This document shows positions 40,914 to 46,978 of a stretch of 46,978 nt of DNA, one piece after another; the first letter of the stretch is position 1; every line of letters begins with the position of its first letter. Position numbers and translations under genes: made by a program. The stretch is taken from contig CAYUEN010000013.1 in the NCBI GenBank assembly GCA_964443745.1, positions 1-46,978 on the forward strand. The letters run 5' to 3'. Under the pieces are notes generated by a model, which searched no databases, had not been told where the DNA came from, and saw only the letters and a list, made by a program, of their open reading frames with translations. Source of the stretch: CAYUEN01 sp964443745 (GTDB lineage: Bacteria; Campylobacterota; Campylobacteria; Campylobacterales; QNZT01).

Positions 40914-42614
40914 ATGGAGAACCTCTCCGCGTGGATCGTCATTCGTCGGCTGCGCATTCCCATTCTGATCATCATTCTCACCTTCTCCATCTCGATTTTG
41001 GGGATGATGCTTATTCCCGGGGTGGACGACAAAGGGCAGATATACCACCTCAACTTTTTCGACGCTTTCTATTTCGTCAGCTATATGGCCTCCACGATCG
41101 GCTTCGGGGAGTCGCCCTACGCCTTTACCTATCCCCAGAAGCTTTGGGTCTCTTTTAGCATCTATTTGACGGTTATCGGATGGTTTTACGGGATCGGTAC
41201 GATCGTGGCGCTGATTCAGGATGAAATGCTGCACAAGGAGATCGCCAAAAGTAGATTCTACAATGCCGTCAGGGATATGGAGGAGCCTTTTATCCTGATT
41301 TTCGGCTACAACAACGTCACGAAGGCACTGATACAAAAACTGAGCCGGAATCACACCAGAATGGTCGTTATCGACAAGGATCAGCATGCGATCGACGCGC
41401 TCAATCTCGAGCATTACCATCCCGCGATCCCCGCTATCAGCGGCGACGTTCTGGATCCCAAAACGCTGGAGATGGCGGGGATCCGCTACCGCGAATGCAA
41501 GGCGGCGGTGATTTTGTTCGAAAACGACAAAAAAAACACCAAACTCGCTATGATGTGTCGCCACCTCAACAAAAAGATGAAACTGATCGTCCGTTCGTCC
41601 ACGATGCAAAACAGTGAATTTCTCTACAATATCGGAATCGAACACATCGAAAATCCGTTCAACGTCATCTCCAGCCGGCTCTATCTCGCTTTGACCGCTC
41701 CCCATCTGTGGGTTTTGGAGATGTGGGTGCACGGCCATCTGTTGAAGATCAAAAAGCGGGAGATACTTCCCCGGGGACGCTATGTGATCTACGGATACGG
41801 CAGAATGGGCAAAGCGTTGGAGAAGGGGCTCGCCAAGGCGGGTGTCGCCTACACCTTCATCGATGCGCGCGTTCCGGGCACCAAAAACGGTGAATCGGGA
41901 GAGTTGGTCGGAGAGGAGGAGATCGAAAATAAACTACTCGAGGCCGATATCGCAACCGCTTCGGTCATCATCGCCGGTACGCGGGACGATATCGTCAATC
42001 TGGCCGTCATCGCGCTCGCCAAAAAACACAATCCCCACATCTACACGATCAGCCGGGAAAACGAGCTGGCGGATCTTCAAGTCTTCAAAGCCGCAAGAAT
42101 CGACCGAAACTACATTCTCGAAGAGATCATCATCAACAAAACCTACAACTATCTGGCGATGCCGCTGGCGAATATCTTCATCAAACACCTCAACTCCAAA
42201 ACCGAAGCGTGGGGGGAGGCGCTGGTGAAGCGGATCGTTTCGAAGATGGGTGAAAATCCTTCGCTTATCGAAATAAAAATCACCCCTCATCAGGCGTTCG
42301 CCGTCTGCAACGAGCTCGAAAAGGGAGCGACGATCACGCTGGAGATGCTCAAGCGCCGCCGCGAAGACTATACCAGACAAAATAATCTGCTTTTTTTGAT
42401 GATCGTACGAGAAGGGGAATCGATTCTGCTGCCGCCTGACGATTTCAAAATCGCGCCGGAAGATGAGATGCTGGTCGTTTGCAACCAAGAGAGCGAAATC
42501 GATTTGGCCTATATTCTCAACAACTACTACGAACTCCACTACGTGATGACGGGAAGAGAGAAGATCACCGGCATCATGAAGTATTTCGTCAAAGAAAAGA
42601 GCGCTACCGTCTAA
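40914..42614 (+). CDS. Potassium channel protein with two RCK (TrkA-N/C) modules
   Basis: This 566-residue protein has two transmembrane helices (about 14-35 and 72-95) flanking a pore loop with filter TIGFGE (61-66), a variant of TVGYG. Two cytoplasmic RCK units follow. The first begins FILIFGYNNVTKALIQ and lacks a full GxGxxG. The second begins RYVIYGYGRMGKALEKG with an intact nucleotide site. A C-terminal TrkA-C-like region ends the protein. Such channels are gated by nucleotides or ions bound to the RCK ring. Confidence 0.88.
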   Translation: MENLSAWIVIRRLRIPILIIILTFSISILGMMLIPGVDDKGQIYHLNFFDAFYFVSYMASTIGFGESPYAFTYPQKLWVSFSIYLTVIGWFYGIGTIVALIQDEMLHKEIAKSRFYNAVRDMEEPFILIFGYNNVTKALIQKLSRNHTRMVVIDKDQHAIDALNLEHYHPAIPAISGDVLDPKTLEMAGIRYRECKAAVILFENDKKNTKLAMMCRHLNKKMKLIVRSSTMQNSEFLYNIGIEHIENPFNVISSRLYLALTAPHLWVLEMWVHGHLLKIKKREILPRGRYVIYGYGRMGKALEKGLAKAGVAYTFIDARVPGTKNGESGELVGEEEIENKLLEADIATASVIIAGTRDDIVNLAVIALAKKHNPHIYTISRENELADLQVFKAARIDRNYILEEIIINKTYNYLAMPLANIFIKHLNSKTEAWGEALVKRIVSKMGENPSLIEIKITPHQAFAVCNELEKGATITLEMLKRRREDYTRQNNLLFLMIVREGESILLPPDDFKIAPEDEMLVVCNQESEIDLAYILNNYYELHYVMTGREKITGIMKYFVKEKSATV

Positions 42615-43068
42615 GCGTCGCGATCAATCTTTTGGGATACAAAAAGAGCTCCAGCGCATCTTCTATCGATCGACAGAGTAGATCGGCGGAGAGCATCGCC
42701 TCTTTGCTGCATCCCTCCTCTCCGAGTATCGCGATCGAAACCGCCGCGGCGGAGAGCATCGAGGCGTCGTTGTTTCCGTTTCCGATGGCGGCGGTTTTGG
42801 ATGCGCCTAGCGTTTCGACGAAGTCGGCCTTCTCTTTGGTGTGGGCGTCGCTTTCAAGCTGTACGATTTGCAGATCGTATCCGTTCATTTCTCGCTTCAC
42901 GCTTCCGAAAGTGTCGGCTGTGATGAGGTGAAGGCGGTATCTTTTCGCCAACTCCTCTATCAATCTTCCCGCCTGTGGTAGTAGGCGGCCGTCCTTGGCG
43001 ATCGTACCGTTGTAATCGAGTACGATATGTTCGAGCGTAAGAATCTTGAAATGAGGTATGGTGATCAT
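42604..43068 (-). CDS. HAD-like phosphatase (soluble P-type ATPase-like)
   Basis: This 154-residue protein has the HAD core without a cap. Motif I is LDYNGT (D18, N20), motif II is LITADT, the lysine is in TKEKADFV and motif IV is IGNGNNDASML. The second motif I residue is Asn, not Asp, a pattern of the small soluble P-type ATPase-like group. Substrate unknown. GGAG lies five bases before the ATG. The gene converges on the channel gene with an 11-base overlap. Confidence 0.82.
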   Translation of the reverse strand: MITIPHFKILTLEHIVLDYNGTIAKDGRLLPQAGRLIEELAKRYRLHLITADTFGSVKREMNGYDLQIVQLESDAHTKEKADFVETLGASKTAAIGNGNNDASMLSAAAVSIAILGEEGCSKEAMLSADLLCRSIEDALELFLYPKRLIATLRR

Positions 43069-43084
43069 CCGGGCTCCAAAATGG

Positions 43085-43090
43085 TATAAT
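43085..43090 (+). promoter_or_regulatory. -10 element for selD-selU
   Basis: A perfect TATAAT lies 38 bases before the selD ATG in the 60-base divergent gap. The leader would be about 30 bases and includes AGAGGG as the ribosome-binding site. Confidence 0.5.
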
Positions 43091-43128
43091 TATTTTCATA
43101 AGTATAACGAAAGAGGGACAAAAAACGT

Positions 43129-44163
43129 ATGGAAAAGAAGATCAAACTGACAGAATACAGCCATGGTGCGGGATGCGGATGCAAAATCTCTCCGATGCAG
43201 CTTGAAGAGATACTCTCCACAAGCAGAGAAACGATCGCCTATCCTGGATTGCTGGTGGGAAATGCGAGCAGGGACGATGCGGCCGCCTACGATCTTGGAA
43301 ACGGTACTTCGGTGCTGAGTACGACCGATTTTTTCATGCCGATCGTGGATGATCCTTTCGTTTTCGGAAAGATCGCGGCGACCAACGCGCTCAGCGATAT
43401 CTACGCGATGGGCGGCCGTCCGCTGATGGCGATTTCGATCTTCGGATGGCCGATCGACAAACTCTCCACGACCATCGCCAGAGAGGTGATCGAAGGGGGG
43501 CGCGCAGTTTGCGAAGATGCCGAAATTCCGCTGGCTGGCGGCCATTCGATCGACTCTCCCGAGCCGATTTTCGGATTGGCGGCGACGGGGCTGGTGAAAA
43601 ACAGCCATCTGATGCGAAACGACACCGCGGAAAAAGGATGCGAGATTTTTCTCACCAAGCCTCTGGGAATCGGGATCCTCACTACCGCACAGAAGCAGAA
43701 GAAGATCGCGCCGGGGGATATCGAACCGGCGATCGAAGCGATGACCACGCTCAACAAGGCGGGAGCGGTCTTCGCGCCGCTGGAAGCGGTCGTCGCGATG
43801 ACCGACGTCACGGGCTTCGGGCTGCTGGGGCATTTGAGCGAAATCTGCGAAGGCAGCGAAATCGGTGCGACGGTACGTTTCGAGCGTGTACCGCTGCTAC
43901 CCGAAGTGGAAACGTATCGTCAAATGGGATGTATTCCCGGCGGAACGCGCAAAAATTTCAAGAGTTACGGCCATAAAATCTCCGAAATGACGCAACGACA
44001 AAGAGAGATTTTGTGCGATGCGCAGACTTCCGGCGGTCTGCTCGTGATCGTGCGCAAAGAGGGGGTCGGGGAATTTTTGGAAGTGGCGAAGAGCCAAGGA
44101 CTCGATCTGGAGTCGATCGGAGAGACCCATGCGAGGGGCGAACACCTCATAGAGGTGGTGTAG
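43129..44163 (+). CDS. selD: Selenide, water dikinase
   Basis: SelD makes selenophosphate from selenide and ATP, the selenium donor for selenocysteine and 2-selenouridine. The 344 residues begin KIKLTEYSHGAGCGCK, with catalytic C16 and K19, so this is the cysteine form and not selenocysteine. The ATP/metal segment DDAAAYDL and TTDFFMPIVDDP follow, then TNALSDIYAMGG. The next gene, selU, begins directly after the stop. Confidence 0.96.
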   Translation: MEKKIKLTEYSHGAGCGCKISPMQLEEILSTSRETIAYPGLLVGNASRDDAAAYDLGNGTSVLSTTDFFMPIVDDPFVFGKIAATNALSDIYAMGGRPLMAISIFGWPIDKLSTTIAREVIEGGRAVCEDAEIPLAGGHSIDSPEPIFGLAATGLVKNSHLMRNDTAEKGCEIFLTKPLGIGILTTAQKQKKIAPGDIEPAIEAMTTLNKAGAVFAPLEAVVAMTDVTGFGLLGHLSEICEGSEIGATVRFERVPLLPEVETYRQMGCIPGGTRKNFKSYGHKISEMTQRQREILCDAQTSGGLLVIVRKEGVGEFLEVAKSQGLDLESIGETHARGEHLIEVV

Positions 44164-45258
44164 GTGGCGCTTTCTTTGTTTGATGACTACCGAAGCCTGA
44201 TTCTTCGAAAGACCCCGCTGATTGATCTGCGCGCTCCGGTGGAGTTTGCCAGAGGCGCTTTCCCCACTGCGGTCAATCTGCCGCTGATGAGCGACGAAGA
44301 GCGCGAAAAGGTGGGGATTTGCTACAAACGAAAAGGAAACGAAGCGGCGGTGAAGCTGGGATACGAGCTTGTCAGCGGCGAGACGAAAGCGCGCAGAATG
44401 GAAGCGTGGATCGATTTTATCCAAAATCATCCCGATGCGATGCTTTATTGTTTTCGCGGAGGCCAGCGGTCGAAAATCACCCAGCGGTGGTTGGCGGAGG
44501 CGGGCTATGAGATTCCCAGAATCAAAGGGGGATACAAAGCGTTTCGCGCCTATTTGATTCACGAACTCGAGACGATGGAAGGACGATTCACCCCGATTCT
44601 GCTGGGTGGACGGACGGGATCCGGGAAGACGTTGTTGCTAAGAGAGCTTCCCAATATGATCGATCTTGAGGCGATCGCATGCCATCGCGGCTCCGCATTC
44701 GGCAGAAAACTCCTCCCGCAGCCTACGCAGATCGCTTTCGAAAACAGCCTCGCTTTCGCGCTGATCGGACAGTTGGAGCGGGGATTTCGTACGCTCGTAT
44801 TCGAAGACGAGGGCAAAAATATAGGTCGCCTCTATCTTCCCGAAAAGCTCTACGCCCATATCGCCACGGGTGATCTCGTGATTTTGGAAGCTTCGATACA
44901 AGAGCGCGTGGAGATAACGTTCGCCGAATATGTGATCCAGGCCCAGGAAGCTTACCGTCGCGCCTACGGGGAGGAGGGGCTCTCGCGGTGGGCCGAGTCG
45001 ATCGTTGCAAGCGTCGATCGGATCAAGAAGCGTCTGGGAAGCGAGCGCCATGGCCAAATCCGAAATATCTTCGACCAAGCCATACGAAAGCAACGCTCAA
45101 GTGCAGATGCGAGCGGACACAAGGAGTGGATCGAACGACTTTTGCGGGAGTATTACGATCCGATGTACGACTACCAACTCTCGAAACGGCAGGATAGAAT
45201 CGTTTTCAGAGGAAAAAAGGCGGAAGTTTTGGCTTGGTTTGCGAATCGTTCCGACTGA
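44164..45258 (+). CDS. selU: tRNA 2-selenouridine synthase
   Basis: SelU (MnmH) replaces sulfur with selenium at the wobble uridine of some tRNAs. It has 364 residues. The rhodanese domain (1-125) carries the active-site cysteine C96 in YCFRGGQRS, and the P-loop domain has GGRTGSGKT (148-156). The GTG start follows the selD TAG at once; AGAGGTGG lies upstream. Pairing with selD shows selenium enters tRNA in this organism. Confidence 0.94.
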   Translation: MALSLFDDYRSLILRKTPLIDLRAPVEFARGAFPTAVNLPLMSDEEREKVGICYKRKGNEAAVKLGYELVSGETKARRMEAWIDFIQNHPDAMLYCFRGGQRSKITQRWLAEAGYEIPRIKGGYKAFRAYLIHELETMEGRFTPILLGGRTGSGKTLLLRELPNMIDLEAIACHRGSAFGRKLLPQPTQIAFENSLAFALIGQLERGFRTLVFEDEGKNIGRLYLPEKLYAHIATGDLVILEASIQERVEITFAEYVIQAQEAYRRAYGEEGLSRWAESIVASVDRIKKRLGSERHGQIRNIFDQAIRKQRSSADASGHKEWIERLLREYYDPMYDYQLSKRQDRIVFRGKKAEVLAWFANRSD

Positions 45259-45294
45259 TTCACGATTTCTTCGAACATTAATGCTCTGTTTACC

Positions 45295-45327
45295 AATTTT
45301 ATTTATAATTATCGCATAAATAAAATT
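45295..45327. promoter_or_regulatory. Perfect 12-bp inverted repeat over the yfdX-like promoter
   Basis: AATTTTATTTAT (45295-45306) and ATAAATAAAATT (45316-45327) are perfect inverted repeats around a nine-base centre. The -10 box TATAAT at 45304-45309 lies within it and the expected transcription start falls at the right arm. This looks like an operator. It could also be an AT-rich hairpin, but not a standard terminator. AAAGGAG follows before the gene. Confidence 0.5.
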
Positions 45328-45346
45328 TAGCGTAAAGGAGTCAACT

Positions 45347-46258
45347 ATGAAAAAAGTCGTTCTCTCTACATTGGCGGCGGTATTGATCGCGGAAGGTGCT
45401 CTTTTTGCCAAAGCGGAGCCCAAATCGCAAAACACGACCGACCAGAAGATCACGATGATCAAAAAATCGGCGGTATCGCATGCCAAGAGCGAAGCAGAAA
45501 GCAATAGGGAAAAGTTGGTACAAGAGGCGGTCGATTCTCTCAAGCTCGCCCATCGCGCGCTGGTGGATCTCGATAAAAACGATACCAAAAAAGCGACGGA
45601 GGATATCGCCGAGGCGTTGGGGAAGCTGGAGGTGATTCTGGCGGCCGAGAAGGCACCCAAGCTATTGCCGGTAGATGGGGCCATCGTAATTCATGAGTAT
45701 GCGGGAAGCAGTGAAGATGCTAAAGCTGCGATCAAACTGGTCAAGGATTTTCTAAAGCAAGGTAGGGTGCAGCAGGCCAGACGACTTTTGAACACGCTTC
45801 AAAGCGAGATGGACATCACCGTCATCAATCTACCTCTCCTCTCCTATCCCGACGCGCTAAAACTGGCGGCGAAGTATATTCATGAAAACAGACCGGAGAA
45901 AGCCAAGGAAGTACTTGCCATCGCATTGAGTACTTTCGATGAAGTGACGCAGGTGGTGCCGCTGCCGCTGCTCAAAGCGATAGATTTGGGTGTTGCGGCG
46001 TCGAAAATCGCCAAAGAGGATAAAAAACGGGCGCTCGCCTATCTCGATGCGGCCGAGGAGCAGATCAAACTCGCGGAGACACTCGGCTATGTGAGCGAGA
46101 GTACGACGACCTATCGAAACCTCTACAAGATGATCAAGGGGCTCAAGAAAGAGATCGAAGGCAAAAACAAAGCCGAAAAACTGTTTGAAGAGTTTATCGC
46201 AAAACTCAAAGAGTTTAAAAACAAAACTTTCGAAAAGAGTTCGAAAGAGGAAAAATAG
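45347..46258 (+). CDS. YfdX-family periplasmic protein
   Basis: This 303-residue precursor has a signal peptide (about 1-22) and a helical domain fitting YfdX: AVDSLKLAHRALVDLDKND, the central VINLPLLSYPDALKLAAKYI and VVPLPLLKAIDLG. In E. coli YfdX is acid-stress induced and may act as a chaperone; the role here is unknown. AAAGGAG precedes the ATG. The next gene is an HdeD-like protein, also tied to acid stress in E. coli. Confidence 0.82.
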   Translation: MKKVVLSTLAAVLIAEGALFAKAEPKSQNTTDQKITMIKKSAVSHAKSEAESNREKLVQEAVDSLKLAHRALVDLDKNDTKKATEDIAEALGKLEVILAAEKAPKLLPVDGAIVIHEYAGSSEDAKAAIKLVKDFLKQGRVQQARRLLNTLQSEMDITVINLPLLSYPDALKLAAKYIHENRPEKAKEVLAIALSTFDEVTQVVPLPLLKAIDLGVAASKIAKEDKKRALAYLDAAEEQIKLAETLGYVSESTTTYRNLYKMIKGLKKEIEGKNKAEKLFEEFIAKLKEFKNKTFEKSSKEEK

Positions 46259-46266
46259 GATATCAT

Positions 46267-46288
46267 GAGGGGAAGTACTTCACCCCTC
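46267..46288 (+). other. Hairpin between the YfdX-like and HdeD-like genes
   Basis: GAGGGG and CCCCTC form a six-base stem around a ten-base loop that contains its own palindrome, AAGTACTT. No T-run follows, and the ribosome-binding site AAAGGAG is seven bases further on. It may be a weak terminator or an RNA stability element. Confidence 0.35.
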
Positions 46289-46304
46289 GCCAAAGGAGCG
46301 TAAA

Positions 46305-46862
46305 ATGTGGAATTATCCGATCGACGAATCGTTTTTCAAAAAGTTTGGCAAACATGCCAAAATCGCCGGCATTATCTTCGTATTGCTGGGTATCGCCGGA
46401 ATCTTATTTCCCGTCTTCATGACGATGGCGGTAGTCGTCTTTGTCTCGTGGCTGATGCTGTTTGCCGGAATTTCGGCGGGCTATTTCACCTGGTTGACCG
46501 ACCGTAGCGATTGGCTGGGATGGCTCAAAGCCTTCATCCTGGTCGGCGTGTCGCTCTTTATGCTTTTTTATCCGATGAGCGGAGTCGCGACGGTGGGGCT
46601 GTTGTTGGCGATCTACTTTTTTATGGATGCGTTCGCGGGATTCGGGATCGCGTCTACGATGCATCCCAACAAAGGGTGGTGGCTCTGGCTGATCAATGCG
46701 CTCCTTTCGTTGGCGATGGGTGTTCTCTTTGTCGTGGGATGGCCGTTTAGTTCCCTCTATCTGGTCGGTCTTTTTGTGGGTATCAGCCTCGTTTTCGACG
46801 GTGTGGCGCTCTATGCGGGCGGCAAATTCATACAGAAACTCGACGACGACGAGAGGGTGTGA
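46305..46862 (+). CDS. HdeD-family membrane protein
   Basis: This 185-residue protein has six predicted transmembrane helices arranged in three repeats, the layout of HdeD (DUF308). Typical segments are IIFVLLGIAGILFPVF and LLLAIYFFMDAFAGFGIA. HdeD is linked to acid resistance at high density in E. coli. AAAGGAG lies before the ATG. It is probably in one operon with the YfdX-like gene 46 bases upstream. Confidence 0.85.
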   Translation: MWNYPIDESFFKKFGKHAKIAGIIFVLLGIAGILFPVFMTMAVVVFVSWLMLFAGISAGYFTWLTDRSDWLGWLKAFILVGVSLFMLFYPMSGVATVGLLLAIYFFMDAFAGFGIASTMHPNKGWWLWLINALLSLAMGVLFVVGWPFSSLYLVGLFVGISLVFDGVALYAGGKFIQKLDDDERV

Positions 46863-46883
46863 CAATTTTATAATGGTTTTTGC

Positions 46884-46978
46884 TTAGACACAATAGAAAT
46901 AGAGTAGCAAACCTATTCCATAAACGACAAATCCCCAGAGGATCATCTGCAAAAGAAAGCGCATATTTTGGGTTTTGC
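46884..46978 (-). CDS. Partial gene at right edge, membrane-spanning C-terminus
   Basis: A minus-strand frame enters from the right edge and ends with TAA at 46886-46884. The visible 30 codons end in a hydrophobic helix (MILWGFVVYGIGLLLYFYCV). Either this is the C-terminal membrane anchor of a larger protein or a small peptide starting at an ATG near 46966. I see no ribosome-binding site for the latter. Product unknown. Confidence 0.4.
   Translation of the reverse strand, partial: KTQNMRFLLQMILWGFVVYGIGLLLYFYCV

Noticed and set aside
40548..41738. 396-codon minus-strand frame opposite the channel gene
   Set aside because: Shadow of the channel coding sequence, with low-complexity charged composition.
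1..46978. Search for CRISPR arrays, tRNA/rRNA genes, insertion sequences, prophage or defence genes
   Set aside because: No regularly spaced repeats, cloverleaf-sized gaps, transposases, integrases or recognisable defence families were seen; intergenic spaces are too short and coding content is core metabolism.

Overview
The window is a gene-dense, roughly 47 kb stretch of chromosome from a member of the Campylobacterota (the former Epsilonproteobacteria). The best evidence is a set of lineage-typical gene arrangements: folD-lepB-M50 protease, hemL-atpZ, a CiaD-like gene next to cca, ccoNOQP followed by a DUF4006 gene and a FixH-like gene, porGDAB, an HsrA/CosR-type orphan response regulator, and a sigma-54-type promoter before flgF-flgG. 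Base composition is moderate, clearly higher than in Campylobacter or Helicobacter. Together with pyruvate:ferredoxin oxidoreductase and a cbb3 oxidase, this suggests a free-living, microaerobic, probably autotrophic relative such as the Hydrogenimonas/Sulfurovum/Nitratifractor group. The genus is inference.

Layout. 0-3 kb: edge of a minus-strand gene, then dnaJ, a CoA-binding protein and ilvA. 3-5.7 kb (minus): an unknown 122-residue protein, then the folD-lepB-M50 operon. 5.8-8.3 kb: small cytochrome c, hemL, atpZ and a membrane protein, tightly overlapped. 8.2-10.7 kb (minus): rpoD with a PAS-like protein downstream. 10.9-12.7 kb: flgF, flgG and an untracked 37-residue membrane peptide. 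12.7-16 kb: leuD, leuB, a TPR-like protein, a CiaD-like protein and cca. 16.2-20.9 kb: the cbb3 oxidase cluster ccoNOQP with its accessory genes. 20.9-27 kb: addB, a FemAB-like acyltransferase and addA. 27-28.8 kb: rplM, rpsI and pqiA-like. 28.7-31.6 kb: YfaZ-like porin (minus), peptide-binding protein and a HAD phosphatase. 31.6-34.8 kb: porG, porD, porA, porB. 34.8-37.5 kb: prephenate dehydratase, luxS, bioA. 37.5-39.4 kb (minus): phasin-like protein, HsrA-like regulator, Dabb protein, small periplasmic protein. 39.5-43 kb: pfkA, DUF6394-like protein, RCK-gated potassium channel, HAD phosphatase (minus). 43.1-45.3 kb: selD-selU. 45.3-46.9 kb: YfdX-like and HdeD-like proteins, then the edge of a minus-strand gene.

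How the parts connect. Central energy metabolism dominates: por supplies or consumes pyruvate/acetyl-CoA with ferredoxin, cbb3 oxidase is the high-affinity terminal oxidase, and hemL with a cytochrome c supports haem proteins. The HsrA-like regulator belongs to a family known to control respiration and por genes. Related AAGTTAA/TTAAGT-type repeats lie before ccoN, porG, rplM and between rpoD and flgF, so a shared regulon is a reasonable, untested hypothesis. Selenium use (selD-selU) and a potassium-channel/DUF6394 pair are accessory modules.

I saw no tRNA, rRNA, CRISPR array, insertion sequence, prophage or recognisable defence island. Almost everything is housekeeping or lineage-core. The most novel leads are regulatory: the degenerate receiver of the HsrA-like protein, recurring palindromes, two apparently leaderless genes, and a cca gene without a usable canonical start.
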